Shown one piece after another: positions 8,499-17,041 of a DNA stretch of 64,000 nt. A program made the translations under genes and the position numbers. The notes beneath the pieces are model-generated. The model ran no database searches and was not told where the DNA came from. It saw only the letters and a program-made list of their open reading frames with translations. The DNA comes from Novosphingobium sp. JCM 18896 (GTDB lineage: Bacteria; Pseudomonadota; Alphaproteobacteria; Sphingomonadales; Sphingomonadaceae), in assembly GCF_025938095.1 (NCBI RefSeq), contig NZ_JAPCZF010000001.1, forward strand, positions 930,001 through 994,000, in the 5' to 3' direction. Positions within the stretch are counted from its first letter, which is position 1, and every line of letters begins with the position of its first letter.

Positions 8499-9721
8499 AC
8501 TTCGACGACACCCCCGAAGAGGCTGCCTACCGCGCCACGGTCCGCGCCTGGATCGCCGCCAATGCGCCCGATCTGAGCCGGCTCTCGCCCGAGGAACGCC
8601 GCAACTGGCACCCGGCGCACAAGGAGGTCGCGCGTCAGTGGCAGGCGACCAAGGCCGATGCCGGCTATGCTTGCCTGTCCTGGCCGAAGGAGCAGGGCGG
8701 GGCCGGCGGCAGCGCGATCGAGGAGGCGATCTTCAACCAGGAAGAGAACCGCGCGGGCCTGCAGTTCACCTATTTCATGACCGGGCTGCACATGCTGCTG
8801 CCCGCGCTGATGGAGCACAACAAGGACGCGGCCTCGCTCGCGCGCGTTCCTCCCGCGGTGCGCGGTGAGGAGATCTGGTGCCAGCTGTTCTCCGAACCCG
8901 CGAGCGGGTCGGACTCGGCCGGCGTGCGCTGCGCCGCCGTGAAGGACGGCGACGAGTGGGTCATAAACGGCCAGAAGGTGTGGAACAGCGGCGCGCAGAT
9001 CGCCGACTACGGCATGCTCGTCGCGCGCACCGATCCCGACGTGCCCAAGCACAAGGGCCTGACCGTGTTCTGGCTCGACATGAAGACGCCCGGCGTCGAA
9101 GTCCGGCCGATCCGCATGATGTCGGGCGACAACGAGCTCAACGAGGTCTTCCTCACCGACGTGCGCATTCCCGACAGCCAGCGCGTGGGCGAACTCGGCG
9201 GCGGCTGGAAGGTCATCATCTCGACCCTGATGAACGAGCGCGCCGCGCTAGGTTCGGGTACCGGGCTCAACTGGCGCGACGTGATGAAGCTGGCGGGCCA
9301 AGTCGCCTCGTGGGACGGCACGGCGCTGGAGGATCCCGCCTTCCGCGAATGGCTGGCCGATCTCTACGTCGATGCCGAGGCGATCCGGCTGCTGTCGTTC
9401 CGCACCTTGACCTCGCTGTCGAAGGGCGCGGCGCCGGGGCCCGAGGGCTCGGCCGGCAAGCTGCTCTGGTCGAACCTCGCGCAGACCCTGACCGACAAGG
9501 CGCTCGACGTGCTCGACCATGCGGGGTTGATGGACGATCCCGACGAGGCGCTGCTGGGCGGCGCCTTCCAGCACCGCTTCCTCTGGGCGCCGGGGCTGCG
9601 CCTGGGCGGCGGCACCGACGAGATCATGAAGAACATCATCGCCGAACGCGTGCTGGGCCTTCCGGGCGACGTGCGCGTCGACAAGACCGTGCCCTTCCGT
9701 GAGATTCCCAACGGGCGATGA
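8495..9721 (+). CDS. Acyl-CoA dehydrogenase, larger subunit of a pair
   Basis: A 408-residue ACAD with the flavin-binding FSEPASGSDSAG segment (about 132-143) and a typical middle domain. The usual YEGT loop is GGGTDEIMKN, so Glu is absent there. A Glu in the helix-G position (LMNERAALG) could serve as base, as in isovaleryl-CoA dehydrogenase. Start ATG overlaps the previous stop (ATGA), so both subunits are co-translated, as expected for a heteromeric alpha2beta2 enzyme acting on bulky acyl-CoAs. The reaction is alpha,beta-desaturation of a CoA thioester, with electrons passed to ETF. A 99-base gap separates it from the Rieske gene. Confidence 0.92.
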   Translation: MNFDDTPEEAAYRATVRAWIAANAPDLSRLSPEERRNWHPAHKEVARQWQATKADAGYACLSWPKEQGGAGGSAIEEAIFNQEENRAGLQFTYFMTGLHMLLPALMEHNKDAASLARVPPAVRGEEIWCQLFSEPASGSDSAGVRCAAVKDGDEWVINGQKVWNSGAQIADYGMLVARTDPDVPKHKGLTVFWLDMKTPGVEVRPIRMMSGDNELNEVFLTDVRIPDSQRVGELGGGWKVIISTLMNERAALGSGTGLNWRDVMKLAGQVASWDGTALEDPAFREWLADLYVDAEAIRLLSFRTLTSLSKGAAPGPEGSAGKLLWSNLAQTLTDKALDVLDHAGLMDDPDEALLGGAFQHRFLWAPGLRLGGGTDEIMKNIIAERVLGLPGDVRVDKTVPFREIPNGR

Positions 9722-9820
9722 TCCGAGCTTGGACATCGTCGCCACGTTTTGACCTCGCGGCATGCTCACGATAGAATGACATTTGCCTGATTCATTATGA
9801 GTCGGAGCCAGGAGTTGACG

Positions 9821-10816
9821 ATGGACGCAGCCACTTCTCCCCTCGATCGCGGCTTTGCCAAGCTGCCGATCCCCTTCGGCTGGTTCGCCGTGGCGACCTC
9901 GGGCGAAATCGCGCCGGGCGAGATCAAGACGCTGCGCTATTTCGGCACCGAATTCGTCCTCTGGCGCGGCCATGACGGCAAGGCCAACGTGGTCGATCCG
10001 TTCTGCCCGCATCTCGGCGCCCATCTCGGCGTCGCCAGCGAGGTCGTCGGCAACGACCTGCGCTGCGGCTTCCACCACTGGTCGTTCGACGGCCAGGGCC
10101 GCGTTACCGACATTCCCTATACCGACGTGATCCCGCCCCAGGCCAAGCGCGGCTGCCTGCCGACCTGGCCCGTCAGCGAGAGCGACGGCGTGATCTACGT
10201 CTGGTACCATCCGAAGAAGGTCGCGCCGAAGTGGGACGTCGTGCGCCTGCCCGAATGCCCCGACGGCGACTGGGTGCTCCATTCGACCTACGACTGGGTG
10301 ATCGACATCCACGTCCAGGAAATCACCGAGAACGGCCAGGACCACGCGCACTTCAACGCGGTCCACGGAGTGCCCTTCGCGCCCAAGGGCGAGTTCAAGA
10401 TCGACGGCTGGACGCGGCGCAACACCGTCGTCGCCGAGATGAACACGCCGCGTGGGCCGATGACCGGCAAGATCGACACCACCGCGGTCGGGCCCGGCCA
10501 GTCGATGGTCGAATACATCGACGTCTGCCACGTCGTGCAGGCGCAGCAGGTCACGCCGATCGATGCCGAGCACACCCATATGCGCTGGCAGATGTTCACC
10601 CCACCGAACATCTCCGAAGGCAAGGCGCGCGTCACCGCCGCGCGTATCCGCGACCTGGTCAAGCAGGTGACCCAGGACATTCCGATCTGGAACGCCAAGC
10701 GCTTCCAGGAGCAGCCTATGCTGGTCAAGGGCGACGGTCCGCTGCTCGCCTATCGCCGCCAGTACGCGCGGTTCTACCAGTTCGACGATCCCGAGCCCGA
10801 GAGCGTGGCGGCATGA
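9821..10816 (+). CDS. KshA-like Rieske [2Fe-2S] oxygenase
   Basis: Oxygenase component of 331 residues. The Rieske cluster ligands are C62-x-H64 (CPHLG) and C82-x2-H85 (CGFHHW). The mononuclear iron triad is in QDHAHFNAVH: Asp174, His177 and His182. The pattern PFGWFAVA...RYFG...CPHLGAHLG is that of the KshA/Neverland group, which hydroxylates or desaturates steroids and related polycycles. A reductase is needed but none is seen in the window. ATG 9821 is preferred to ATG 9797 because AGGAG lies at good spacing. The gene is followed within 5 bases by a Baeyer-Villiger monooxygenase, so oxygenated ring intermediates may be handed on directly. Confidence 0.92.
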   Translation: MDAATSPLDRGFAKLPIPFGWFAVATSGEIAPGEIKTLRYFGTEFVLWRGHDGKANVVDPFCPHLGAHLGVASEVVGNDLRCGFHHWSFDGQGRVTDIPYTDVIPPQAKRGCLPTWPVSESDGVIYVWYHPKKVAPKWDVVRLPECPDGDWVLHSTYDWVIDIHVQEITENGQDHAHFNAVHGVPFAPKGEFKIDGWTRRNTVVAEMNTPRGPMTGKIDTTAVGPGQSMVEYIDVCHVVQAQQVTPIDAEHTHMRWQMFTPPNISEGKARVTAARIRDLVKQVTQDIPIWNAKRFQEQPMLVKGDGPLLAYRRQYARFYQFDDPEPESVAA

Positions 10817-10820
10817 CGGC

Positions 10821-12314
10821 ATGACCCAGGCCATGCCGAGCGAGATCCGCGAACATGCCGCGCCGCGCGGCAAGGATACCCGCTTCGTGATCATCGGTGC
10901 CGGCATCTCGGGCGTGCTCATGGCGATCAAGCTGCTCGAGCGCGGCTATCACGACATCGTGATCCTCGAGAAAGCCGGGCGTATGGGCGGCACCTGGCGC
11001 GACAACGTCTATCCGGGCGTCGCCTGCGACGTCGCCGCGCATCTCTATTCCTATTCGTTCGCGCGCAATCCGTGGTGGAACTCGCGCTACGCCAAGGGCG
11101 CGGATATCTGGGCCTATTACCGTGGCATCGCGAACCACTACGGCGTGCTGCCGCTGATCCGTTACTACGCCGAAGTGCTTTCGGCCGAGTTCGGCGATGG
11201 CCTGTGGCAGGTGACCACGCGCGACGGCGAGGTCCTGATCGCGGACGTGGTGATCGCCGCCACGGGCCGGCTCCACCGCCCGGTCATGCCCGAAATCGAA
11301 GGGCTCGACAGCTTTGCCGGCGCGCTGTTCCACACCGCGCGCTGGGACCAGTCGGTCGAACTCGCGGGCAAGCGCGTCGGCGTGATCGGCACCGGATCGA
11401 GCGCGACGCAGATCGTAACCGCACTGGCGGGCAAGGTCGAGCGGCTGTCGCTGTTCCAGCGCACCGCGCAATGGGTGTTTCCGGTCAAGGACACGCCCAA
11501 TTCGTGGTGGACCAAGCTCCGCTTCTGGCTCTCCAAGCGGCGTTGGGACGACTATTATCGCCAGCTTCGCAGCGAAACCGAAGCCCGCGGCAAGGCGGCG
11601 ACCAGCACGGTCGAGGGGCGCGCCGCGCGCGACCAGGTCTGCCACGATGCGCTCGCCGGCATCCGCGATCCCGAACTGCGCGCCAAGCTGACGCCCGACT
11701 ATGCCGTCGGCTGCAAGCGGCTCGTCTTCTCGGACGGTTTCTACGAGGCGGTCCAGCACCCGAGCGTCGACGTGGTGGTCGATCCGATCGCCCACGTCGT
11801 GCGCGAGGGCGTGGTCACCGAGAGCGGCAAGCTGCACGAACTCGACGTGCTGGCGCTGGCGACGGGCTTCGACGCGCACGCCTATCTACGGCCGATGCAG
11901 GTGATGGGCGAGGGCGGGGTATCGCTCGACGAGGTCTGGCGCGACCTGCCGCTGTCCTATCGCTCGATCATGATCCCGCACATGCCCAACTTTCTCATGA
12001 TCAACGGGCCCTATTCGCCCGGCGGTACCTCATCGGTGGTCGGCATCGCCGAGGCGCAGGTCGACTATATCCTCCAGCTGATCGACCGCATCGTCGAGCA
12101 GCAGGTCCAGATCGCACCGCGCGAGGAACCGGCGCGCGCCTGGCTCGACGGGATCCGGGCAAAGGCCAAGGATTCGGTCTGGGGCAACGGCGGCTGCCAG
12201 TCGTGGTACCTCGACAAGACGGGTACGCCGACGCTCGACACCAGCACTCTGTCCGAACTGCAGGAGCAACTCGCCGACGTGCAATGGAGCGATTTCATCG
12301 AGCGGCCGAGATAG
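10821..12314 (+). CDS. Baeyer-Villiger-type flavin monooxygenase
   Basis: A 497-residue FAD/NADPH monooxygenase. GAGISG (26-31) binds FAD, GTGSSA (190-195) binds NADPH, and FAGALFHTARWD (165-176) is the Baeyer-Villiger fingerprint FxGxxxHTxxW. These enzymes insert oxygen next to a ketone to give an ester or lactone using O2. The gene lies between a Rieske oxygenase and an alpha/beta hydrolase, which fits a hydroxylate-oxidise-lactonise-hydrolyse route for opening a ring or removing a side chain. Start ATG 10821 has a weak ribosome site; ATG 10833 is possible. The true substrate is unknown. Confidence 0.93.
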   Translation: MTQAMPSEIREHAAPRGKDTRFVIIGAGISGVLMAIKLLERGYHDIVILEKAGRMGGTWRDNVYPGVACDVAAHLYSYSFARNPWWNSRYAKGADIWAYYRGIANHYGVLPLIRYYAEVLSAEFGDGLWQVTTRDGEVLIADVVIAATGRLHRPVMPEIEGLDSFAGALFHTARWDQSVELAGKRVGVIGTGSSATQIVTALAGKVERLSLFQRTAQWVFPVKDTPNSWWTKLRFWLSKRRWDDYYRQLRSETEARGKAATSTVEGRAARDQVCHDALAGIRDPELRAKLTPDYAVGCKRLVFSDGFYEAVQHPSVDVVVDPIAHVVREGVVTESGKLHELDVLALATGFDAHAYLRPMQVMGEGGVSLDEVWRDLPLSYRSIMIPHMPNFLMINGPYSPGGTSSVVGIAEAQVDYILQLIDRIVEQQVQIAPREEPARAWLDGIRAKAKDSVWGNGGCQSWYLDKTGTPTLDTSTLSELQEQLADVQWSDFIERPR

Positions 12315-12315
12315 G

Positions 12316-13209
12316 ATGGCGCGGGTCCAGGCCAACGGCATCACGATCGAATACGAGATTTCCGGGCCGGCCGACGGCCCGGTCCTGCTGATGATCCACG
12401 GGGTCGGCGCGCAGCTGATCCGCTGGTCTCCGGGACTGATCGAAAGGTTCGAGCGCGCCGGCTTCCGCACCCTGCGCTTCGACAATCGCGACATCGGCCT
12501 GTCGAGCCACATGGACCATCTCGGCCTGCCTGACATCGCCGCCGCGGTGGCCGCGCGGCAGGCGGGCGAAGAGCCGGTGCTGCCCTATACGCTGTCCGAC
12601 ATGGCGGCCGACACGATCGGCCTGCTCGACGCGCTGGGCCTGGGTGAAGTGCATGTCCTCGGGGTCTCGCTCGGCGGCATGATCGCGCAGGTCCTGGCGA
12701 TCGAACACCCTGCGCGCGTGCGCTCGCTGGCGCTGTTCATGACGCAGAGCGGCAATATCGACCTGCCGCCCTCGCAGCCCGAGGCCATGGCGATCCTGTC
12801 GCAACCAGCGCCCGATCCGGCGCGCGACCGCGAGGCCTTTCTCACGCACCAGGTGAAGCTCAATCGCGCTCTGGGAAGCCCGCTCTATCGAGCGCCCGAG
12901 GACGAGCTGCGCACGTTCGCCGGCCTGTCCGCGGATCGTGCCTACAACCCCGCCGGCCCGGCTCGCCAGCTCGCGGCGGCGCGTGGGTCGGCCGATCGCC
13001 GGCCGGCCTTGCGTGAACTCGCGGTGCCGACGCTCGTCGTTCACGGTGCCGACGATCCGCTGATCCGGCGCGAGGCCGGGCTCGATCTCGCGCAGAGCAT
13101 TCCCGGGGCCTGGCTGCTCGAAGTGGGCGGCATGGGGCACGACTTGCCGGGCGACCTGCTCGACCTCTTCGCCGCCAACGTGCTCGCGAACTGCGCTCGC
13201 GCCGCCTGA
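12316..13209 (+). CDS. Alpha/beta hydrolase
   Basis: A 297-residue alpha/beta hydrolase. The oxyanion region is MIHGVGAQ, the nucleophile elbow is GVSLGG (Ser near 117), the acid is probably the second Asp of HGADDP (about 240), and the His is in GGMGHDLP near the C-terminus. There is no signal peptide, so it is cytoplasmic. It starts 1 base after the monooxygenase stop and is surely in the same operon. The obvious inference is hydrolysis of the ester or lactone made by the Baeyer-Villiger enzyme. Family membership alone would also allow an esterase or C-C hydrolase role. Confidence 0.92.
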   Translation: MARVQANGITIEYEISGPADGPVLLMIHGVGAQLIRWSPGLIERFERAGFRTLRFDNRDIGLSSHMDHLGLPDIAAAVAARQAGEEPVLPYTLSDMAADTIGLLDALGLGEVHVLGVSLGGMIAQVLAIEHPARVRSLALFMTQSGNIDLPPSQPEAMAILSQPAPDPARDREAFLTHQVKLNRALGSPLYRAPEDELRTFAGLSADRAYNPAGPARQLAAARGSADRRPALRELAVPTLVVHGADDPLIRREAGLDLAQSIPGAWLLEVGGMGHDLPGDLLDLFAANVLANCARAA

Positions 13210-13233
13210 GCGTTCCACGCTAAAACACAAACC

Positions 13234-13340
13234 CGTCATCCCCGCGAAAGCGGGGATCCATCTCCCACGACCTCCACGACCGCTACGGCAGAGTTCGGTG
13301 GCGGGACTGGAGATGGATCCCCGCCTTCGCGGGGATGACG
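13234..13340. repeat. Long inverted repeat (REP-like palindrome)
   Basis: Two 32-base arms at 13234-13265 and 13309-13340 are reverse complements with one mismatch. Each contains a smaller hairpin (tccccgcgaaagcgggga in the left arm). They enclose 43 bases. The element lies between the 3' ends of convergent genes. Palindromes with this core are common as dispersed extragenic repeats in sphingomonads and related bacteria. It probably also halts read-through in both directions. Confidence 0.85.
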
Positions 13341-13381
13341 ATAATGGGGTGAGGATGACGATTAGGGGAGGGCTCTCCGCC

Positions 13382-13416
13382 CCCAAAAACAACGCCCGGG
13401 CCTTTCGACCCGGGCG
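13382..13416 (-). terminator. Rho-independent terminator of the TonB receptor gene
   Basis: An 8-bp GC stem (cgcccggg 13393-13400 with cccgggcg 13409-13416) and an 8-base loop. On the minus strand the stem is followed by ttgttttt, the expected T tract. It lies 23 bases beyond the receptor stop codon. Confidence 0.85.
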
Positions 13417-13438
13417 CGCTTCCTTCTGCGGGGGAAGC

Positions 13439-15970
13439 TCAGAAATCGAGGATGAAGTCCACGCCCCAGGTCCGGGCCTGCTGGTAGGAGGCATTGGCTT
13501 CGAAATCGCCGAATTGCAGGAAATACTGCGCAGAGCGGTTGTTCGTCAGGTTGCGCCCCCACAGGCCAATCTCGCCCTTGGCCGGACCGACATTGAAGTC
13601 ACGCAGCGCGACGCGGCCGTTGAGGATCCAGCGCGCCTCGGTGAATTCATAAGGCGCGAAGGCCGGGGTCACGCTCGCCACGTCGGTGAACGGGATCGTC
13701 CGGTACTTGCCCTGGTAGGTGGCGTCGAGCCGGAAGAACATCGTCGCATCGTCGAACAGCGGCGGCGTGACGTACTGGCCGTTGAGCGAGGCGATCCACG
13801 GTGCGACGCCGGTCAGCTTGTAAGGCCGCCCCTGGGCCACCAGCGGGCTCGGGTTCTTGAGGTTGGCGTCGGTGTAGCCGACCGAGCCACCGAAGGTCAG
13901 GCCATCGGCGGGCGCGGCATTGACCTCGAGCTCGAAGCCCTTGGCGTTGACCTCGCCGTTGCTGATGACGACCACGCCCAGAGCCGCCTGGTTGACGCCG
14001 TTGAAGGTCACCACCGAGCCGCTCTGCGCCGACTGCACGTTCTTGTACTTGGCGTGCCAGAGCGCCAGGTTCACACGCAGGCGTCGGTCGAGCCATTCGG
14101 ACTTGAGGCCCACTTCCTGCGACAGCACGGTCTCGGGCTCGAAGCTGATCTGGCCGACCGCACCACCCGACAGGAAGGCCGAGGAAATCTTGGCATAGGC
14201 CAGGACGTCGTCGTTCGGCTTGTAGTTGAGGCCCACCGAGAAGGTCGGCTTGGTCTTCTCGAAATTGAACGGGAACGAGGTGAGCGCACCCGTGCCGGTG
14301 CCGCTGACGATCTCACCGGTGCCCGTGCGGCTGCCCGAGAACACGCCGCCACGAACCAGGTCACCGCGCTTCTTGTCGCGCGTGATGCGGCCACCGGCGA
14401 CGATGTCGAACTTGTCGGACAGGTGGAATTCGCCCTGGATATAGGCCGCGAGCGACGTCGCGATCGAGGTGCCGTCCTGGACATTGCCCAGCGGCAACAG
14501 TTGCGGCGTGATCGCGAAGGCGAAGTTCGGCGCCATGCCGGGCAGGCCGCTGTTGAGCTCCTTCGAGTGATACCACAGCGCACCCACGGTCAGGTCGGCG
14601 AAGTCCGAACGGTAGTTGAGCTGGGCCTCGTTGCTCCACTGATGGCCCTTGCCGTAGGAATTGCCTTCATAGCCGGCGAAGTAGGGACGTCCCGCCACGG
14701 CCGGCCCGAGCTGCGCGGCAATGTTGGCGATCGTCGCCTGGACCAGCGCGGCGTTGGCCGGATTGGCGACGTTGACGCCGGCACCCGACAGCGCGCTGAT
14801 GCCCGCGAAGGTCGCATAGGGCACGACCGAACCGGCGGTGAACTCGAGCCCGCTGAGGCCCGCGATCGTCGAGGGGCCCCAGACCTCCGACTTGCGGTAG
14901 GCGGTGATGTTCTTGAACGAGAGATCGTCGGTCAGCTGCAGGTTGATCGTCAGGTTATGCCCCGACGACTTCTGGAAGCCGACCTGGCTCCAGGCGTTGT
15001 TGGTCGCGTCGGGGCGCTGGTTGCCCGGGTTGAGCACGACCGGGCCGAAGCGACCGCCACCCGCCGGCTGCGCAGCGAGGATCTGGGCCAGCATGTTGCC
15101 GGTGAACGAGGCGCCATTGATCGCCACGGGCGCGCGCGCTTCGGGATAGACGTCGCCGCTGGTCGAATCGAACTTGTAGGTCGCCGAGAAGGTGTCGCTC
15201 GGCTCGAACTTCACCGCGGCGAAGAAGTTCTCGAAATTGCGGCCGCCGAGCCATTCGGGCGAGCGCTTGAGCTGCTGGTTGGTGAAGGGGCTGGTGTAGT
15301 CGAAAGTCGTGCCCGCGCCGAGGTTGCGCACGTCGCCGCGGCGCTCGTCGTGGACATAGGTGAAGAACGCGGAGAACGGCCCGATCTGCGGCGTGTCGAT
15401 CGTCGTGCGCACGCGCAGCTGATCGTAGTTCCCGACGGTGACTTCCTGGCGCCAGGCCAGCTCACCCTTCGGGTCGCGCGTCACGACGCTGATCGCGCCG
15501 GCCGTGGCGTTGCGGCCGAACAGCGTACCCTGCGGACCGCGCAGCACCTCGATGCGCTGGGTATCGGGCAGATCGAAGACCGAACCGCGCGTACCGCCGA
15601 TGTAGACGCCGTCGAGATAGACCGAGATCTGACGATCCTGGCTCGGTGCCGAGGCGCTGGCGAAGACGCCGCGCATGGAGAAGGAAGGCGAACCCAGCGC
15701 GCCGGCGTTCTGGCGCGACAGCAGACCGGGGGCGAGGCCGGTGAGATCGTTGACCGAGACGACGCGGTTAGCCTGGATCGTGTCGGCGCTGAGCGCGGTC
15801 AGCGCGATCGGCACGTCCTGCGCGACCTGCTCGCGCTTCTGCGCGGTGACGACGATATCCTCGAGCCCGGTGGTCTCGCTCTGCGCCCAGGCCTGGGCCG
15901 GGATGGCGGCGATTGCGGCCAAGGTGGTCGAAAGCAGCAGTCGGCTGCGCATGTTCGTGTGGCTTTTCAT
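13439..15970 (-). CDS. TonB-dependent outer-membrane receptor
   Basis: An 843-residue receptor with a signal peptide (MKSHTNMRSRLLLSTTLAA...AWAQ), a plug domain starting at EDIVVTAQKREQVAQDVPIA, the plug signature VLRGPQGTLFGRNATAGAI, and a long beta barrel that ends in a terminal Phe (GVDFILDF), as outer-membrane barrels do. It should import a substrate across the outer membrane with TonB energy. In sphingomonads such FecA/fyuA-like receptors often sit in catabolic clusters and may take up aromatics, steroids or terpenoids. ATG 15970 is supported by GGAGAGG just upstream; the longer open frame upstream has no signal peptide. The gene is single and divergent from the SDR at 16269. Confidence 0.95.
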   Translation of the reverse strand: MKSHTNMRSRLLLSTTLAAIAAIPAQAWAQSETTGLEDIVVTAQKREQVAQDVPIALTALSADTIQANRVVSVNDLTGLAPGLLSRQNAGALGSPSFSMRGVFASASAPSQDRQISVYLDGVYIGGTRGSVFDLPDTQRIEVLRGPQGTLFGRNATAGAISVVTRDPKGELAWRQEVTVGNYDQLRVRTTIDTPQIGPFSAFFTYVHDERRGDVRNLGAGTTFDYTSPFTNQQLKRSPEWLGGRNFENFFAAVKFEPSDTFSATYKFDSTSGDVYPEARAPVAINGASFTGNMLAQILAAQPAGGGRFGPVVLNPGNQRPDATNNAWSQVGFQKSSGHNLTINLQLTDDLSFKNITAYRKSEVWGPSTIAGLSGLEFTAGSVVPYATFAGISALSGAGVNVANPANAALVQATIANIAAQLGPAVAGRPYFAGYEGNSYGKGHQWSNEAQLNYRSDFADLTVGALWYHSKELNSGLPGMAPNFAFAITPQLLPLGNVQDGTSIATSLAAYIQGEFHLSDKFDIVAGGRITRDKKRGDLVRGGVFSGSRTGTGEIVSGTGTGALTSFPFNFEKTKPTFSVGLNYKPNDDVLAYAKISSAFLSGGAVGQISFEPETVLSQEVGLKSEWLDRRLRVNLALWHAKYKNVQSAQSGSVVTFNGVNQAALGVVVISNGEVNAKGFELEVNAAPADGLTFGGSVGYTDANLKNPSPLVAQGRPYKLTGVAPWIASLNGQYVTPPLFDDATMFFRLDATYQGKYRTIPFTDVASVTPAFAPYEFTEARWILNGRVALRDFNVGPAKGEIGLWGRNLTNNRSAQYFLQFGDFEANASYQQARTWGVDFILDF

Positions 15971-16268
15971 GTTACCCTCTCCCTGTCTTTCCGGCCATCG
16001 GCGCGGGACGGGCAGGGGCCTTGGAACCGCACGCCGATATCCCGTGACACCGACGAACGGAGGCATTCGCCGAACCGCCAGGCCCGACGCCGATCCGCAC
16101 TCGGATTATTGAAATACACCAATGTCAAAACGCTTTTAGGCATCGCCGAAAGCGAGTCAATTGCAATGCGCCATCCATGATGCATTTTTCTATTTTCCGG
16201 TTGATTTCCGTGTATAGCCATTCGGGAAAGCGCCGCAGGGCGTGAGGATACAGATCGGGAGAGGGCGG
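15971..16268. promoter_or_regulatory. Divergent intergenic region between TonB receptor and SDR
   Basis: These 298 bases hold promoters for the receptor (minus) and the SDR (plus). The middle is AT-rich, about 16109-16215. It contains aattgcaatgcgcc at 16159-16172, a weaker relative of the TGCAAC motif found near other catabolic genes here. No coding frame or RNA was recognised. A GTG at 16242 in frame with the SDR is a possible alternative start. Confidence 0.4.
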
Positions 16269-17006
16269 GTGAGCGCCAAACTGACGGGACGCAAGATACT
16301 AGTGACCGGGGCGGCGAGCGGCATGGGGCGAGAGATCGCGCGACTCTTCGCGGCCGAGGGGGCCGCGCTGGCATTGCTCGATCGTAATGCCGCGGGCGCG
16401 GCGGAAATCGCAGCCGAGCTCGGCGCCAGCGCCCATGGCTGCGACGTCGCCGATCGCGCCGAAGTGGATCGTGTGGTTGCGGCTGCCGGCGAAGCGCTGG
16501 GCGGTCTCGACGGTGTGGTCAACGCCGCGGGCATTCTCGACATCGTGCCTTTCGCCGATCTTTCGCCCGAGAGCTGGGATCGCATGCTCGCGGTCAACCT
16601 CAGCGGCCCGTTCAACGTGGTGAAGGCGGCGCTGCCGTTCCTCCAGGCCCCGGAACGCGCGACGATCGTCAACATCGCCTCGGTCTCGGCCCTGATGCCG
16701 ATGGCTGGAACCGCGGGCTATTCGGCAAGCAAGGCCGGCCTCGCCATGTTCACCAAGGCGATCGCCTTCGACCTCGGCCCGAACATCCGCGCGAATTCGA
16801 TCTGCCCGGGGGTGATCAAGACCGAGATGACGCGCTACCTCTGGGAGAACGCCGAGCACACCGCCCGGGCCGAGGATCGCGTCGCGCTCAAGCGCCTCGG
16901 CGAGCCCGGCGACGTAGCGCGCGCGGCGCTGTTCTTCTCGACCGAGGATTCGGGCTTCACCACGGGAACGGAGCTGCCGGTGGACGGCGGATTTTCCTGG
17001 CGGTGA
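16269..17006 (+). CDS. SDR family oxidoreductase
   Basis: A 245-residue classical SDR. The cofactor motif is TGAASGMG near residue 12, VNAAG takes the place of NNAG, and the catalytic set is Ser in IASVSA, Tyr and Lys in YSASK. The C-terminal TGTELPVDGGFSW is the common SDR end. It is expected to interconvert a hydroxyl and a ketone using NAD(H). GTG 16269 is preferred because GGGAG lies 7 bases upstream; GTG 16242 would add 9 residues that do not look like SDR sequence. It is a single gene that converges on the CoA ligase across a palindromic terminator. Confidence 0.9.
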   Translation: MSAKLTGRKILVTGAASGMGREIARLFAAEGAALALLDRNAAGAAEIAAELGASAHGCDVADRAEVDRVVAAAGEALGGLDGVVNAAGILDIVPFADLSPESWDRMLAVNLSGPFNVVKAALPFLQAPERATIVNIASVSALMPMAGTAGYSASKAGLAMFTKAIAFDLGPNIRANSICPGVIKTEMTRYLWENAEHTARAEDRVALKRLGEPGDVARAALFFSTEDSGFTTGTELPVDGGFSWR

Positions 17007-17012
17007 CTGATC

Positions 17013-17035
17013 ATCCTCCCCGTACCGGGGAGGAT
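17013..17035. repeat. Palindromic hairpin between convergent genes
   Basis: A short palindrome (atcctcccc / ggggaggat with a gtacc centre) lies 6 bases after the SDR stop and 7 bases before the minus-strand CoA ligase stop. It is symmetrical, so it can act as a terminator in both directions. Its core recurs in both outer arms of the larger repeat at 48499-48640, so it is one unit of a dispersed repeat family. Confidence 0.75.
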
Positions 17036-17041
17036 TGCGAT

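Noticed and set aside
13298-16180. 960-codon plus-strand frame over the TonB receptor gene
   Set aside because: Antisense shadow; the minus strand has a signal peptide, TonB plug and barrel signatures and a proper terminator.
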